From Phocaeicola plebeius DSM 17135 (GTDB lineage Bacteria > Bacteroidota > Bacteroidia > Bacteroidales > Bacteroidaceae), in assembly GCF_000187895.1 (NCBI RefSeq), contig NZ_DS990122.1, forward strand, positions 62,001-126,000: DNA of 64,000 bases, read 5' to 3'. The position numbers and the translations under genes were made by a program. The notes beneath the pieces were generated by a model. It saw only the letters and a list, made by a program, of their open reading frames with translations, was not told where the DNA came from and did no database searches. Every line of letters starts with the position of its first letter. Within the stretch, counting starts at the first letter, position 1. Shown here piece by piece: positions 43,376-53,454 of the stretch.

Positions 43376-44377
43376 ATGATTTCAATAAAGAATCTGCTGG
43401 CAGTAACTGCTTTAATGACAGGAGGGGCTTTTATCTCTTGCGGAAACAGTCAGAAGAACAGCCAGCAAATAGAAGAATCTGAAGCGACTATAGTGCAGGC
43501 ACCGGCATTCAATGCAGATAGTGCATACGCTTACATTGCCGCACAGGTGCAATTCGGACCTCGTGTTCCTAATACGGAAGCTCACCGGAGATGCGGCGAT
43601 TACCTGGCCGCACAACTGGAGAAATTCGGTGCGAAGGTGTACAACCAGCATGCGGATTTGGTGGCCTACAATGGTACCATCCTGAAATCGCGTAACATCA
43701 TCGGGGCTTACCAGCCGGAAAATAAAAAGCGGGTGATGCTGTGTGCACACTGGGATAGCCGTCCATACGCTGACCAGGATGAAAAGTCTAATTACCAAAA
43801 ACCAATAGATGGAGCTAACGACGGCGCCAGTGGTGTAGGTGTATTGCTCGAAATTGCCCGTCAGATTCAGCAACAGGCACCACAAATAGGCATCGATCTG
43901 ATATTCTTCGACTCAGAAGATTACGGTACACCAGATTTCTACGAAGGTACCTATAAACCTGATACCTGGTGTTTGGGTTCACAGTACTGGGGCCGTATTC
44001 CTCATGTACCTGATTACAAGGCACGGTTTGGTATCTTACTTGATATGGTAGGCGGAAAGAATGCCACATTCTACTACGAAGCGTTCTCCAAGCAGACGGC
44101 GAACAATGCCATGAAAAAAATATGGAAAATGGCAGACCATCTGGGTTACAGCAATTACTTCATCAAGGAAGACGGAGGGCAGGTTACCGACGACCATGTG
44201 TATGTCAACCAGTACCGCCAGATTCCTTGCGTAGATATTATTCACTACGATACGCAAAGCAACACTGGCTTTAACCCGACCTGGCACACACTGGACGACA
44301 GCTTAGAGAATATTGACAAAGCCACTCTTCAAGCCGTAGGACAAACGGTAATGGGGGTAATTTATAACGAAAAATAA
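43376..44377 (+). CDS. M28-family lipoprotein, glutaminyl-peptide cyclotransferase-like
   Basis: 333 residues with a lipoprotein signal (AFISC, lipidated Cys22). The domain is the zinc M28/QC fold: AHWDSRPYADQ, ANDGASGVGVLLE (zinc Asp), FFDSEDYG (catalytic Glu) and FNPTWHTLDDSLENI (zinc His). The single-zinc arrangement and the long DYGTPDFYEGTYKPDTWCLG insertion match type II glutaminyl cyclases known from Bacteroidetes such as Porphyromonas. These cyclise N-terminal Gln of periplasmic proteins exposed after signal-peptide cleavage. An aminopeptidase role is the alternative. sufE follows 15 bp later in the same direction. Confidence 0.85.
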   Translation: MISIKNLLAVTALMTGGAFISCGNSQKNSQQIEESEATIVQAPAFNADSAYAYIAAQVQFGPRVPNTEAHRRCGDYLAAQLEKFGAKVYNQHADLVAYNGTILKSRNIIGAYQPENKKRVMLCAHWDSRPYADQDEKSNYQKPIDGANDGASGVGVLLEIARQIQQQAPQIGIDLIFFDSEDYGTPDFYEGTYKPDTWCLGSQYWGRIPHVPDYKARFGILLDMVGGKNATFYYEAFSKQTANNAMKKIWKMADHLGYSNYFIKEDGGQVTDDHVYVNQYRQIPCVDIIHYDTQSNTGFNPTWHTLDDSLENIDKATLQAVGQTVMGVIYNEK

Positions 44378-44392
44378 TTAAAAACTACCGCA

Positions 44393-44824
44393 ATGAAAAC
44401 TATCAATGAACTCCAGGACGAAGTAATCGAAGAATTCAGCGACTTCGACGATTGGATGGACAAATATCAGCTGCTGATTGATTTAGGCAATGACCAGCAG
44501 CCGCTTGACCCGAAATATAAAACCGAACAGAACCTGATTGACGGCTGTCAGAGCCGCGTTTGGTTACAAGCTGATTTGGTAGACGGCAAGGTGGTATTTC
44601 AAGCAGAAAGCGATGCATTAATCGTAAAAGGTATCATATCTTTACTTATCCAAGTGGTATCTGGACACACACCAGACGAAATTCTGGAATCTGACCTTTA
44701 CTTCATCGAGAAGATTGGACTGAAAGAACACCTCTCACCAACCCGCAGTAATGGTCTGCTTGCCATGGTAAAACAAATGCGCATGTATGCCTTAGCATTC
44801 AAAGCCAAAATGCAAGAAGCATAA
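44393..44824 (+). CDS. sufE: SufE-family sulfur acceptor
   Basis: 143 residues. Takes persulfide sulfur from the cysteine desulfurase SufS and passes it to the SufBCD iron-sulfur scaffold. The acceptor Cys52 lies in the conserved GCQSRVW loop, with the family ending MRMYALAFKAKM. The rest of the suf operon is absent here, so sufE is separated from its partners. It is likely co-transcribed with the cyclase gene 15 bp upstream; a strong terminator follows. Confidence 0.92.
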   Translation: MKTINELQDEVIEEFSDFDDWMDKYQLLIDLGNDQQPLDPKYKTEQNLIDGCQSRVWLQADLVDGKVVFQAESDALIVKGIISLLIQVVSGHTPDEILESDLYFIEKIGLKEHLSPTRSNGLLAMVKQMRMYALAFKAKMQEA

Positions 44825-44854
44825 TCTCACAAAAGATTATCAAGGTAATCACAT

Positions 44855-44904
44855 AAAAGGCTCGTGAAGCAGGTTTAAATCTGATTTCACGAGCCTTTTT
44901 TATT
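44855..44904 (+). terminator. Terminator after sufE
   Basis: AAAAGGCTCGTGAA (44855-44868) pairs with TTCACGAGCCTTTT (44886-44899), followed by more T residues. Confidence 0.92.
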
Positions 44905-44950
44905 GACAATGTTTCCAAGACCTTGATGTTTTTCAGCCCCAATAGAGCAT

Positions 44951-44984
44951 AAAAAAAGGCTATGCAAACGCATAGCCTTTTAAG
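44951..44984 (-). terminator. Terminator of the ribosomal-protein operon after rplQ
   Basis: On the minus strand AAAGGCTATGC (44970-44980) pairs with GCATAGCCTTT (44955-44965) around a 4-nt loop, followed by TTTTATGC. It is convergent with the sufE terminator, and together they insulate the cluster. Confidence 0.92.
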
Positions 44985-45003
44985 TATATAGCATGTTACA
45001 GAA

Positions 45004-45498
45004 TTATTCAGCTTTAGGGGCTTCCTCTGTAGTAGCTTCAGTTGCAGCAGCTTCAGCAGCCGGTGCTTCTGCAGTTGCAGCTGATTTCTTAGAACGACGA
45101 GTACGAGTAGCTTTCTTGGCAGCTGTCTTAGCCATGTTCTCGTTGTAGTCAACCAATTCGATGAAACACATTTCAGCGTTATCACCCAAACGGTGACCAG
45201 TCTTGATAATACGAGTGTAACCACCCGGACGATCAGCAACTTTTACAGAGATTTCTTTGAACAGTTCAGTTACAGCATATTTGTCCTGAAGATTGCTAAA
45301 TACAACACGACGTGAGTTAGTAGTGTCATCTTTAGATCTAGTAATCAGCGGCTCAACGAACTTCTTCAAAGCTTTAGCCTTCGCAACAGTCGTAGTGATT
45401 CTTTTGTGCTTGATCAAAGAACATGCCATGTTTGACAGCATTGCATTTCTGTGAGAAGCAGTACGACCTAAATGGTTGAATTTTTTATTATGTCTCAT
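45004..45498 (-). CDS. rplQ: 50S ribosomal protein L17 with C-terminal extension
   Basis: The first ~115 residues are canonical L17 ([20 protein letters not shown]). The protein is 164 residues rather than about 120-127: the last ~45 are a Lys/Arg then Ala/Glu low-complexity tail ([20 protein letters not shown] onward). Last gene of the cluster, 3 bp after rpoA. Confidence 0.97.
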   Translation of the reverse strand: MRHNKKFNHLGRTASHRNAMLSNMACSLIKHKRITTTVAKAKALKKFVEPLITRSKDDTTNSRRVVFSNLQDKYAVTELFKEISVKVADRPGGYTRIIKTGHRLGDNAEMCFIELVDYNENMAKTAAKKATRTRRSKKSAATAEAPAAEAAATEATTEEAPKAE

Positions 45499-45501
45499 TG
45501 T

Positions 45502-46494
45502 TTATTCTTTGTCTAATTTATACTTAGAAATATCTGTTCCAAACGAAAGATTCAGACTCTCGAGCAAATCATCAAGCTCAGTGAGCGATTTCTTACCGAA
45601 GTTACGGAACTTCAGCAGGTCGGTCTTATTGAACTGAACCAAGTCACCCAATGTTTCTACATCGGCAGCCTTCAAACAGTTCAAGGCACGAACTGACAAG
45701 TCCATATCAACCAATTTGGTCTTCAGCAACTGACGCATGTGCAATACTTCTTCATCGAATTCTTCATTTCCTTCTGCATCTGATGTTTCAAGAGTAATCT
45801 TTTCATCAGAGAACAGCATGAAGTGGTGAATCAAAATTTTTGCAGCTTCTTTCAGTGCTTCCTTCGGGTGAATGGAACCGTCCGTCGTAATTTCCAGTAC
45901 CAACTTTTCATAGTCAGTCTTCTGTTCTACACGATAGTTTTCTACCGCATATTTCACATTACGAATCGGAGTGTAAATAGAATCGATAGGAATTACATTC
46001 ACATCGGTGCAGAATTCACGGTTTTCGTCAGCCGGAACATATCCACGACCTTTGTTGATTGTAATGTCTATCTGCATAGTTGCTTTTGAATCTAAATGGC
46101 AAATAACCAATTCAGGATTTAACACTTCAAATCCGGTCAAATACTTACCAATATCACCTGCCTTAAATTCAGTAGAATTCTCAACGGTAATGCTTACCTT
46201 CTCATTTTCGAATTCCTCAACTACTCGCTTGAATCGAACTTGCTTCAGATTCAAGATAATGTTAGTGACATCTTCTTTCACACCCGGAATTGTAGCAAAT
46301 TCATGTTCCACACCCTCAATACGGATTGTGTTGATTGCATAACCTTCCAACGAAGAAAGAAGAATACGGCGTAAAGCATTACCTACGGTAATACCGAAAC
46401 CGGGTTCAAGCGGACGGAATTCGAATTTCCCGAATTTGGAATCCGCTTCCAACATTAATACTTTATCAGGTTTTTGAAATGCTAATATCGCCAT
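45502..46494 (-). CDS. rpoA: RNA polymerase subunit alpha
   Basis: 330 residues. The N-terminal dimerisation domain ([20 protein letters not shown]) nucleates RNA polymerase assembly. The C-terminal alphaCTD (about 250-320: [20 protein letters not shown]) contacts upstream DNA and activators. A short acidic linker ([10 protein letters not shown]) joins them. It sits between rpsD (11 bp) and rplQ (3 bp), the usual alpha-operon position. Confidence 0.98.
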   Translation of the reverse strand: MAILAFQKPDKVLMLEADSKFGKFEFRPLEPGFGITVGNALRRILLSSLEGYAINTIRIEGVEHEFATIPGVKEDVTNIILNLKQVRFKRVVEEFENEKVSITVENSTEFKAGDIGKYLTGFEVLNPELVICHLDSKATMQIDITINKGRGYVPADENREFCTDVNVIPIDSIYTPIRNVKYAVENYRVEQKTDYEKLVLEITTDGSIHPKEALKEAAKILIHHFMLFSDEKITLETSDAEGNEEFDEEVLHMRQLLKTKLVDMDLSVRALNCLKAADVETLGDLVQFNKTDLLKFRNFGKKSLTELDDLLESLNLSFGTDISKYKLDKE

Positions 46495-46505
46495 GAAATT
46501 AATTA

Positions 46506-47111
46506 TTATTTAGAGTACAATTCAACGATCAAGTGTTCTTTAATGTTTTCAGGAATGTCAGCTCTTTCTGGAACATGCAACAATTTACCAATCTTAGAGT
46601 TTTCATCCCATTCCAACCAAGGATATTTGCTGTGGTTAAATCCAGCCAAAGAGTTAGCAATAACTTCCAAAGACTTAGATTTTTCACGAACACCTACCAA
46701 CTGACCCGGTTTTACAGAGAAAGAAGGAATGTTAACAACCTTACCATCTACTGTAATGTGCTTGTGACCTACAAGCTGACGAGCAGCAGCACGAGTCGGT
46801 GCAATACCCAAACGGAACACTACGTTGTCCAAGCGACATTCAAGGCTCTGCAGCAAGATTTCACCTGTAATACCGTTCATACCCGCTGCTTTCTCAAACA
46901 TGTTACGGAATTGTTTCTCCAACACACCGTAAGTATATTTAGCTTTCTGCTTTTCAGCCAACATGACACCGTATTCAGAAGTTTTTCTGCGACGGTTGTT
47001 ACCATGTTGTCCAGGAGGATAGTTTTTCTTAGACAAAACTTTATCTGCTCCAAAGATTGCTTCACCGAATTTACGTGCAATTCTAGTTTTTGGTCCAGTA
47101 TATCTAGCCAT
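46506..47111 (-). CDS. rpsD: 30S ribosomal protein S4
   Basis: 201 residues; primary 16S rRNA-binding protein with an S4 domain ([33 protein letters not shown]). It lacks the N-terminal zinc-binding cysteines of some S4 forms. The 117-bp gap to rpsK upstream is long for this cluster and could hold an internal promoter or S4 autoregulatory leader, although I see no full-consensus promoter there. Confidence 0.98.
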   Translation of the reverse strand: MARYTGPKTRIARKFGEAIFGADKVLSKKNYPPGQHGNNRRRKTSEYGVMLAEKQKAKYTYGVLEKQFRNMFEKAAGMNGITGEILLQSLECRLDNVVFRLGIAPTRAAARQLVGHKHITVDGKVVNIPSFSVKPGQLVGVREKSKSLEVIANSLAGFNHSKYPWLEWDENSKIGKLLHVPERADIPENIKEHLIVELYSK

Positions 47112-47228
47112 TTTCTTTCTTAATTTAATTGTTATTCATGAACTCAATTTGTTGCAGCCGCGATTACAGAAAGGAATTGCAATCCATTATTTAACAAAAT
47201 CAAGTTACATCTAAATAGGTTATCTTTA

Positions 47229-47618
47229 TTATACTCTTCTTCTTTTAGGAGGACGACAACCGTTGTGAGGCAATGGAGTTACGTCAATAATTTCAGTAAC
47301 TTCAATTCCAGCTCCATGTACAGTTCTGATTGCAGACTCACGTCCGTTTCCAGGACCCTTTACATAAGCCTTTACCTTTCTCAGGCCAAGATCGTATGCC
47401 ACTTTTGCACAATCCTGGGCAGCCATCTGAGCTGCATAAGGAGTGTTCTTCTTAGAACCTCTAAATCCCATCTTACCTGCAGAAGACCATGCAATAATCT
47501 GGCCTTCGCTGTTTGCCAAAGAAACGATAATGTTATTGAATGAAGAATGAACATGCAACTGTCCATTAGCATCAACCTTGACATTTCTTTTTTTAGCTGC
47601 GACTGTTTTTTTTGCCAT
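47229..47618 (-). CDS. rpsK: 30S ribosomal protein S11
   Basis: 129 residues, complete; [20 protein letters not shown] and the conserved basic end [10 protein letters not shown] are present. Part of the platform near the mRNA exit site. 8 bp after rpsM. Confidence 0.98.
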   Translation of the reverse strand: MAKKTVAAKKRNVKVDANGQLHVHSSFNNIIVSLANSEGQIIAWSSAGKMGFRGSKKNTPYAAQMAAQDCAKVAYDLGLRKVKAYVKGPGNGRESAIRTVHGAGIEVTEIIDVTPLPHNGCRPPKRRRV

Positions 47619-47626
47619 ATTAACAA

Positions 47627-48007
47627 TTATTTAGTAGCTTTTTTCTTATTTGCAACTGTTTTCTTTCTTCCCTTACGTGTACGAGCATTGTTTTTTGTGC
47701 TCTGACCTCTAACGGGCAGACCCAAGCGGTGACGAACACCACGGTAGCAACCAATATCCATTAATCGCTTAATGTTCAACTGGATTTCAGAACGAAGATC
47801 ACCTTCAACCTTGTATTCAGCACCAATGATTTCACGGATCTTAGCAGCCTGATCATCAGTCCAATCCTTTACTTTCAGGTCACGATCTACGCCTGCCTTA
47901 TCCAAAATTTTTGCTGAACTACTGCGTCCGATACCATATACGTATGTTAACGCAATCTCACCTCTTTTATTCTGAGGCAAATCTACACCAACTATTCTTA
48001 TAGCCAT
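47627..48007 (-). CDS. rpsM: 30S ribosomal protein S13
   Basis: 126 residues; head protein contacting P-site tRNA and the 50S subunit. [20 protein letters not shown] and the basic tail [17 protein letters not shown] are typical. 33 bp after rpmJ. Confidence 0.98.
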   Translation of the reverse strand: MAIRIVGVDLPQNKRGEIALTYVYGIGRSSSAKILDKAGVDRDLKVKDWTDDQAAKIREIIGAEYKVEGDLRSEIQLNIKRLMDIGCYRGVRHRLGLPVRGQSTKNNARTRKGRKKTVANKKKATK

Positions 48008-48040
48008 ATACTAAATTATTTTTTTTGCAAAAATAATAAA

Positions 48041-48157
48041 TTATCCTTGACGTTGTTTATACTTAGGATTTTTCTTGTTAATAACATACAAACGGCCATT
48101 ACGTCTAACGATTTTGCATTCCGGCGTACGTTTCTTTAATGATGCTCTTACTTTCAT
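48041..48157 (-). CDS. rpmJ: 50S ribosomal protein L36, zinc-free form
   Basis: A 38-residue gene (start [19 protein letters not shown], end QRQG) found by reading the gap between infA and rpsM. Of the four zinc ligands of the classical form (Cys11, Cys14, Cys27, His33) only Cys14 remains; the others are Thr, Asn and Tyr. This is therefore the C-minus, zinc-independent type. 15 bp after infA. Confidence 0.95.
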   Translation of the reverse strand: MKVRASLKKRTPECKIVRRNGRLYVINKKNPKYKQRQG

Positions 48158-48172
48158 ATCTTATATTTTCTT

Positions 48173-48391
48173 TTATTTGTATCTAAAAACGATTCTTCCT
48201 TTAGATAAGTCATAAGGAGACATCTCGACCCTTACCTTATCTCCGGGTAATATTTTAATGTAATGCATTCTCATTTTACCAGAAATATGAGCTGTAATCT
48301 CATGTCCGTTTTCTAGTTCTACGCGAAACATTGCATTAGACAATGCTTCAACGATAACTCCATCTTGTTCTATTGCGGATTGCTTTGCCAT
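48173..48391 (-). CDS. infA: Translation initiation factor IF-1
   Basis: 72 residues, S1-like OB fold ([40 protein letters not shown]). Blocks the A site during initiation. 1 bp after map, before rpmJ, as in many spc operons. Confidence 0.97.
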   Translation of the reverse strand: MAKQSAIEQDGVIVEALSNAMFRVELENGHEITAHISGKMRMHYIKILPGDKVRVEMSPYDLSKGRIVFRYK

Positions 48392-48392
48392 A

Positions 48393-49190
48393 TTAAATTG
48401 CTTTATCTCCTAAAACTTGTTCTATAAATTCAAATGACGATAATATATCAGCCTTTCCTACTCCCACAGCTACCGTATGTTCAAAATGTGCAGCACACTT
48501 ACGGTCTCTTGTACGGATGGTCCATCTGTCCTCCTCCATCACAATTTGTCGATTGCCCATCGTTATCATCGGCTCAATCGCAATACACATTCCTTTTTTT
48601 AACAAAGTTCCTGTGCCACGCCGACCATAATTAGGAACAGGAGGATCTTCATGCATTTCCTTCCCAATACCATGACCTACAAACTCACGAACCACGCCAT
48701 AAGAATGTGCTTCACAGTATTCTTGAATCGAGTAACCTATATCACCAAGCCGCTTTCCATGAACTGCATTTTCAATTCCCTTATAAAGAGATTCTTTAGT
48801 TACCTTCAACAATTTCACGATTTCAGGATCAACTTCACCTACACAGAACGTATAAGCTGAATCACCACAAAAACCATTCATGAAAGTACCACAATCCACA
48901 GAAACAATATCACCGTCTTTCAAAGGAATATCATTAGGAATCCCATGAACGACCTGGTCATTAACCGATGTACATAGTGTACCAGGAAAGGGAGAACCGT
49001 ATGGATTAGGGAAACCTTTAAAAGTAGGTATAGCCCCATGATCGCGAATAAATTCTTCTGCAACCTTATCCAATTGCTTGGTAGTAACTCCCGGTTGTAT
49101 CATTTTAGCTACTTCAGCCAGAGTTCTCCCGACAAGGAGATTACTCTGACGAAGTAACTCTATTTCATCATCTGTCTTTAAAAATATCAT
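48393..49190 (-). CDS. map: Type I methionine aminopeptidase
   Basis: 265 residues. Removes the initiator methionine from nascent proteins. The two-metal site is visible: [20 protein letters not shown] (two Asp), [12 protein letters not shown] (His), IAIEPMI (Glu) and the final Glu in AHFEHTVAV. It lacks the N-terminal zinc-finger extension of some type I forms. 16 bp after secY. Confidence 0.97.
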   Translation of the reverse strand: MIFLKTDDEIELLRQSNLLVGRTLAEVAKMIQPGVTTKQLDKVAEEFIRDHGAIPTFKGFPNPYGSPFPGTLCTSVNDQVVHGIPNDIPLKDGDIVSVDCGTFMNGFCGDSAYTFCVGEVDPEIVKLLKVTKESLYKGIENAVHGKRLGDIGYSIQEYCEAHSYGVVREFVGHGIGKEMHEDPPVPNYGRRGTGTLLKKGMCIAIEPMITMGNRQIVMEEDRWTIRTRDRKCAAHFEHTVAVGVGKADILSSFEFIEQVLGDKAI

Positions 49191-49206
49191 TCGAGACGAG
49201 TAGTTT

Positions 49207-50553
49207 TTAATAAGCAGCTACATTACCGGAACGTCCTTTAATTCTTCCCGAACTCAACAGTCCGTCATAATGACGCATCAACAAATGGCTTTCAACCTGC
49301 TGAAGAGTATCCAATACTACCCCTACAAGAATCAGCAAAGATGTACCACCGAAGAACTGAGCAAATTCAGCTTGAACCCCGAAAAGACCGGCAAAAGCAG
49401 GCAGAATAGCAATAATAGCCAAGAATATAGAACCCGGCAGTGTAATACGAGACATAATTACATCCAAATATTCTGCAGTGTTCTTACCCGGCTTTATTCC
49501 CGGAATAAAACCGTTATTTCTCTTCATATCTTCTGCCATCTGGTTAGTATTGATTGTAATTGCAGTATAGAAATAAGTGAAAAGTATAATCAAAGCCGCA
49601 AAAACAAAATTGTACCAGAAACTTGTATGGTCAATCAAAGCACGAGTGATGCCGCTTGCATCCTCCATATTGGAGAAACCTACAATAGTGATAGGAATGA
49701 ACATAATTGCCTGAGCAAAGATGATAGGCATTACGTTCGCAGCATTCACCTTCAAAGGAATGTACTGTCTTGCACCACCATATTGTTTATTACCTACAAT
49801 ACGTTTTGCATACTGTACAGGTACCTTACGCACACCCTGAACCAACAAAATAGCAGCAGCTATCACAGCCAGCAAACAAACAAGTTCAATCAAGAACATG
49901 ATGATACCTCCTGCACCCGGAGAAGCAAGTCTGGAAACAAACTCACCAGAGAAAGACTGAGGAAGACGAGCAATGATACCCACCATAATGATTAATGAAA
50001 TACCATTACCAATACCTTTATCAGTGATTCTTTCACCAAGCCACAGAACGAACATACTACCTGCTGCCAGAATGATAGTCGAAGTTATAATAAAGAAAGT
50101 CCAATCTAATGAAGCATTAAGGGCAGGCCCTGCTTGCATTTTCAAGTTGATCAGATAAGATGGAGCTTGGAAAATCAAAATAATGATTGTCAGGATACGA
50201 GTATACTGATTAATCTTTCGACGCCCGCTTTCACCCTCACGCTGTAATTTCTGGAAATAAGGTACTGCAATAGCCAACAGCTGAATCACGATGGATGCAG
50301 AGATGTACGGCATAATTCCAAGTGCAAAAATAGAAGCATTTGAAAAAGCACCACCAGAAAACATATTCAACAAGGCAAGAAGACCTTCACTCGTCTGTTC
50401 ATGCAATTTAGACAGCATATCAGGATTGATACCTGGCAATACGACATAGGAACCAAATCGATAAATTGCAACAAACAATATAGTAATGAGGATCCGTTTT
50501 CTCAGATCCTCAATATTCCATATATTCTTTAATGTTTCAATAGATTTTATCAT
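49207..50553 (-). CDS. secY: Protein translocase subunit SecY
   Basis: 448 residues with ten membrane helices; the channel of the Sec translocon. The N-terminus (MIKSIETLKNIWNIEDLRKR) leads into the first helix, and ALGIMPYISASIVIQLL and GIGNGISLIIMVGI are family motifs. secE and secG are not in the window. 4 bp after rplO. Confidence 0.98.
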   Translation of the reverse strand: MIKSIETLKNIWNIEDLRKRILITILFVAIYRFGSYVVLPGINPDMLSKLHEQTSEGLLALLNMFSGGAFSNASIFALGIMPYISASIVIQLLAIAVPYFQKLQREGESGRRKINQYTRILTIIILIFQAPSYLINLKMQAGPALNASLDWTFFIITSTIILAAGSMFVLWLGERITDKGIGNGISLIIMVGIIARLPQSFSGEFVSRLASPGAGGIIMFLIELVCLLAVIAAAILLVQGVRKVPVQYAKRIVGNKQYGGARQYIPLKVNAANVMPIIFAQAIMFIPITIVGFSNMEDASGITRALIDHTSFWYNFVFAALIILFTYFYTAITINTNQMAEDMKRNNGFIPGIKPGKNTAEYLDVIMSRITLPGSIFLAIIAILPAFAGLFGVQAEFAQFFGGTSLLILVGVVLDTLQQVESHLLMRHYDGLLSSGRIKGRSGNVAAY

Positions 50554-50557
50554 TGAA

Positions 50558-51004
50558 TCAGAGTTTTACTGCATTACCACCAACGGCTTCGATTGCAGCT
50601 ACTGCGCTCTTAGAGAAAGCATTTGCTTCTACATCAAGCTTAGTAGTTAAACTACCGTTACCAAGAACTTTCACTAATTGGTTAGAAGAGATGAAACCAG
50701 CTTCAATCAAATCATTAATTCCTACCTTAGACAGATTCTTAGCTTCAGCCAATTTCTGAATAGTGTCAAGATTAATAGCTTTGTATTCAACACGGTTAAT
50801 ATTCTTAAAACCAAATTTCGGAACACGACGTTGAAGCGGCATCTGACCACCTTCAAAACCAATCTTCTTTGAATAGCCAGATCTTGATTTTGCTCCTTTA
50901 TGTCCTCTTGTTGAAGTACCGCCTAGACCTGAACCAGCACCACGACCAACTCTTTTTCTAGTTTTGACAGAACCTTCTGCAGGACGTAAATTATTTAAAT
51001 TCAT
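50558..51004 (-). CDS. rplO: 50S ribosomal protein L15
   Basis: 148 residues. A basic, glycine-rich N-terminus (KRVGRGAGSGLGGTSTRGHK, GAKSRSG) threads into 23S rRNA; the C-terminal L18e-like domain follows. 30 bp after rpmD. Confidence 0.98.
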   Translation of the reverse strand: MNLNNLRPAEGSVKTRKRVGRGAGSGLGGTSTRGHKGAKSRSGYSKKIGFEGGQMPLQRRVPKFGFKNINRVEYKAINLDTIQKLAEAKNLSKVGINDLIEAGFISSNQLVKVLGNGSLTTKLDVEANAFSKSAVAAIEAVGGNAVKL

Positions 51005-51034
51005 ATTGTAAGATCCTTTATTGTTAACAATATA

Positions 51035-51211
51035 TTACTTAACGATTGCTACCAGGTGTTTAACCTTTTCAATCATACCCAGAATTGAAGGAGTCTCTTC
51101 GTGTTCAACCACACGATTCAATTTACGGAGACCAAGTGCATCCAAAGTTCTTTTCTGATCAGCCGGAGCACCAATTCTACTCTTTACTTGTTTAATCTTA
51201 ATAGTTGACAT
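51035..51211 (-). CDS. rpmD: 50S ribosomal protein L30
   Basis: A 58-residue gene read directly in the gap between rpsE and rplO: it starts MSTIKIKQVKSRIGAPADQK and ends KHLVAIVK. Length and the RKLNRVVEHEETPSILGM core match bacterial L30. 11 bp after rpsE. Confidence 0.96.
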   Translation of the reverse strand: MSTIKIKQVKSRIGAPADQKRTLDALGLRKLNRVVEHEETPSILGMIEKVKHLVAIVK

Positions 51212-51222
51212 ACGATTCCTCC

Positions 51223-51738
51223 TTATCCTCTAAATACTTTATCCAAACTTACACCTCTGTTCTGAGCAACCATGCGAGCATCTCTCATTTCGCTCAAAGC
51301 CAAGATAGTAGCCTTAACCAGGTTGTGAGGGTTAGACGATCCTTTAGACTTAGCCAACACATCTGTCACACCAACACTTTCCAATACAGCACGCATAGCA
51401 CCACCTGCTACCACTCCTGTACCTGTTGAAGCAGGCTTAATAAATACTTCAGCTCCACCAAATTTAGCAGACTGTTCGTGAGGAACAGTACCTTTTAATA
51501 CAGGAACACGAGTCAGGTTCTTCTTTGCAGCTTCAACACCTTTAGCAATTGCAGCTGTTACTTCACCTGCTTTACCAAGGCCCCAGCCAATAATACCATC
51601 TTCGTTACCTACTACTACAATTGCAGAAAAACTAAAAGTTCTACCACCTTTTGTAACCTTAGTAACGCGGTTGATTGCAACCAATCTATCTTTTAATTCT
51701 ATATCGTTAGTGATCTTAACTCTATTATTAACTGCCAT
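51223..51738 (-). CDS. rpsE: 30S ribosomal protein S5
   Basis: 171 residues. S5 double-stranded RNA-binding domain ([19 protein letters not shown]) and C-terminal domain ([20 protein letters not shown]). Involved in decoding fidelity and mRNA entry. 6 bp after rplR. Confidence 0.98.
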   Translation of the reverse strand: MAVNNRVKITNDIELKDRLVAINRVTKVTKGGRTFSFSAIVVVGNEDGIIGWGLGKAGEVTAAIAKGVEAAKKNLTRVPVLKGTVPHEQSAKFGGAEVFIKPASTGTGVVAGGAMRAVLESVGVTDVLAKSKGSSNPHNLVKATILALSEMRDARMVAQNRGVSLDKVFRG

Positions 51739-51744
51739 AATTCA

Positions 51745-52086
51745 TTAAAATTTAAGTCCACCGTTACGAGCAGCATCAGCTACCTCTTTTACTCTCCCAT
51801 GATACAAGTAACCATTACGGTCGAATACGACAGTCGTAATACCAGCTTCCTGAGCTTTCTTTGCAATCAGCTCACCAACTTTAGCAGCCTGTTCTTTCTT
51901 AGGCATAGCTTCCATGCCCAAAGATGAAGCAGCAACCAGTGTCTTACCACTTAAATCGTCGATAACCTGAACATAAATCTGCTTGTTACTTCTAAACACA
52001 CTCATACGCGGACGTTCAGCAGTACCTGAAATCTTATTGCGTACTCTATATTTAATCTTAATACGTCTTTCTATTTTTGTTGTCAT
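51745..52086 (-). CDS. rplR: 50S ribosomal protein L18
   Basis: 113 residues; binds 5S rRNA in the central protuberance. [20 protein letters not shown] and the [19 protein letters not shown] end are typical. 21 bp after rplF. Confidence 0.97.
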   Translation of the reverse strand: MTTKIERRIKIKYRVRNKISGTAERPRMSVFRSNKQIYVQVIDDLSGKTLVAASSLGMEAMPKKEQAAKVGELIAKKAQEAGITTVVFDRNGYLYHGRVKEVADAARNGGLKF

Positions 52087-52107
52087 AATTGTACGATTTT
52101 ATGTGAA

Positions 52108-52677
52108 TTATTTAGCGCCAGCTGACTTACCAGACTTTCTACGAATTTCTTCACCAACAAACTTAATACCTTTTCCTTTATAAGGTTCAGGCTTACGGAA
52201 AGAACGTATTTTTGAACAAACCTGACCAAGCAGCTGTTTGTCACAAGATTCCAATATGATAAGAGGGTTCTTATTTCTTTCAGATTTAGTTTCTACCTTG
52301 ATTTCGGGAGGCAACTGCATAAAGATATTATGAGTATAACCCAAAGCGAAATCAATGATATTACCGTTATTAGAAGCACGGTAACCTACACCGACTAATT
52401 CCAATTCTTTCTTGTAACCTTCAGAAACACCTACAACCATGTTGTTAATCAATGCACGATACAAACCATGGAATGCATGACGCTGTTTCAGGTTATCAAG
52501 CATAGCTTCTTCGTTTTCCTTCAACACCACGTGTCCGTCTGCAACCTCTACAATGATAGCAGGATTTACAAACTGACTCAACTCACCTTTAGGTCCTTTT
52601 ACGTTCACAACATTTTCCTTCAGAGTAACTGTTACTCCAGCAGGGATACTAATGGGTAATTTACCAATTCTTGACAT
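52108..52677 (-). CDS. rplF: 50S ribosomal protein L6
   Basis: 189 residues with two L6 domains; ends in the conserved PEPYKGKGIKFVGEEIRRKS signature. Sits near the factor-binding site of the 50S subunit. 17 bp after rpsH. Confidence 0.98.
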   Translation of the reverse strand: MSRIGKLPISIPAGVTVTLKENVVNVKGPKGELSQFVNPAIIVEVADGHVVLKENEEAMLDNLKQRHAFHGLYRALINNMVVGVSEGYKKELELVGVGYRASNNGNIIDFALGYTHNIFMQLPPEIKVETKSERNKNPLIILESCDKQLLGQVCSKIRSFRKPEPYKGKGIKFVGEEIRRKSGKSAGAK

Positions 52678-52694
52678 TGCTTATCCTCCTAACA

Positions 52695-53090
52695 TTAATA
52701 TACATAGCAAAGAACTTCACCACCAATCTTCAGTTCAGCAGCTTCTTTGTCTGTCATAACACCTTTGGAAGTAGATATAATAGCAATACCTAATCCATTA
52801 ATAACTCTCGGCATGTCTTTGTATCCAGTATACTTACGCATACCTGGAGTAGATACTCTTTCAAGTTTCTTGATAGCGTTAACCTTGTTAACTGCATCAT
52901 ACTTCAGAGCCACTTTGATAGTACCCTGAGGACCGTCTTCAACAAACTTGTAGTTCAGGATGTAACCTTTATCAAAAAGGATTTTTGTAATTTCCTTTTT
53001 CAAATTTGAAGCAGGTACTTCCACCACTCTGTGCTTAGCACTAATTGCATTTCTCAATCTAGTGAGATAATCTGCGATTGGATCTGTCAT
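52695..53090 (-). CDS. rpsH: 30S ribosomal protein S8
   Basis: 131 residues; 16S rRNA helix 21 binder and, in E. coli, the translational repressor of the spc operon. Start MTDPIADYLTRLRNAISAKH, ending GGEVLCYVY as expected. It comes 58 bp after rpsN. Confidence 0.98.
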   Translation of the reverse strand: MTDPIADYLTRLRNAISAKHRVVEVPASNLKKEITKILFDKGYILNYKFVEDGPQGTIKVALKYDAVNKVNAIKKLERVSTPGMRKYTGYKDMPRVINGLGIAIISTSKGVMTDKEAAELKIGGEVLCYVY

Positions 53091-53148
53091 AAAAATTAAT
53101 TGTTAAATTAATCAGGACTACCCTGACAATATTTAATAAAAAAATAAA

Positions 53149-53448
53149 TTACCAGCTTGCTTTCTTAACGCCAGGAATCAAACCGTTTGAAGCCATTTCA
53201 CGGAACTGAATACGTGAAATACCGAACTGACGGATATAACCTTTAGGACGGCCAGTCAGTTTACAACGATTGTGTAAACGAATAGGATTAGCGTTCTTAG
53301 GGATAGCCTGCAACTTCTGAGCTGCTTCAAAAGCTTCTACAGGATCACCAGAATTTACAATCTTCTTCAACGCAGCACGCTTCTCAGCATATTTAGCAAC
53401 AAGTTTAGCTCTTCTTACTTCACGAGCCTTCATTGATTCTTTTGCCAT
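53149..53448 (-). CDS. rpsN: 30S ribosomal protein S14, long zinc-free form
   Basis: 99 residues, the long (C-minus) type. The two CxxC pairs of the short zinc form are absent and only one Cys remains ([20 protein letters not shown]). With the L36 found here, both usual zinc-binding forms are replaced. 6 bp after rplE. Confidence 0.97.
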   Translation of the reverse strand: MAKESMKAREVRRAKLVAKYAEKRAALKKIVNSGDPVEAFEAAQKLQAIPKNANPIRLHNRCKLTGRPKGYIRQFGISRIQFREMASNGLIPGVKKASW

Positions 53449-53454
53449 ATCTTA

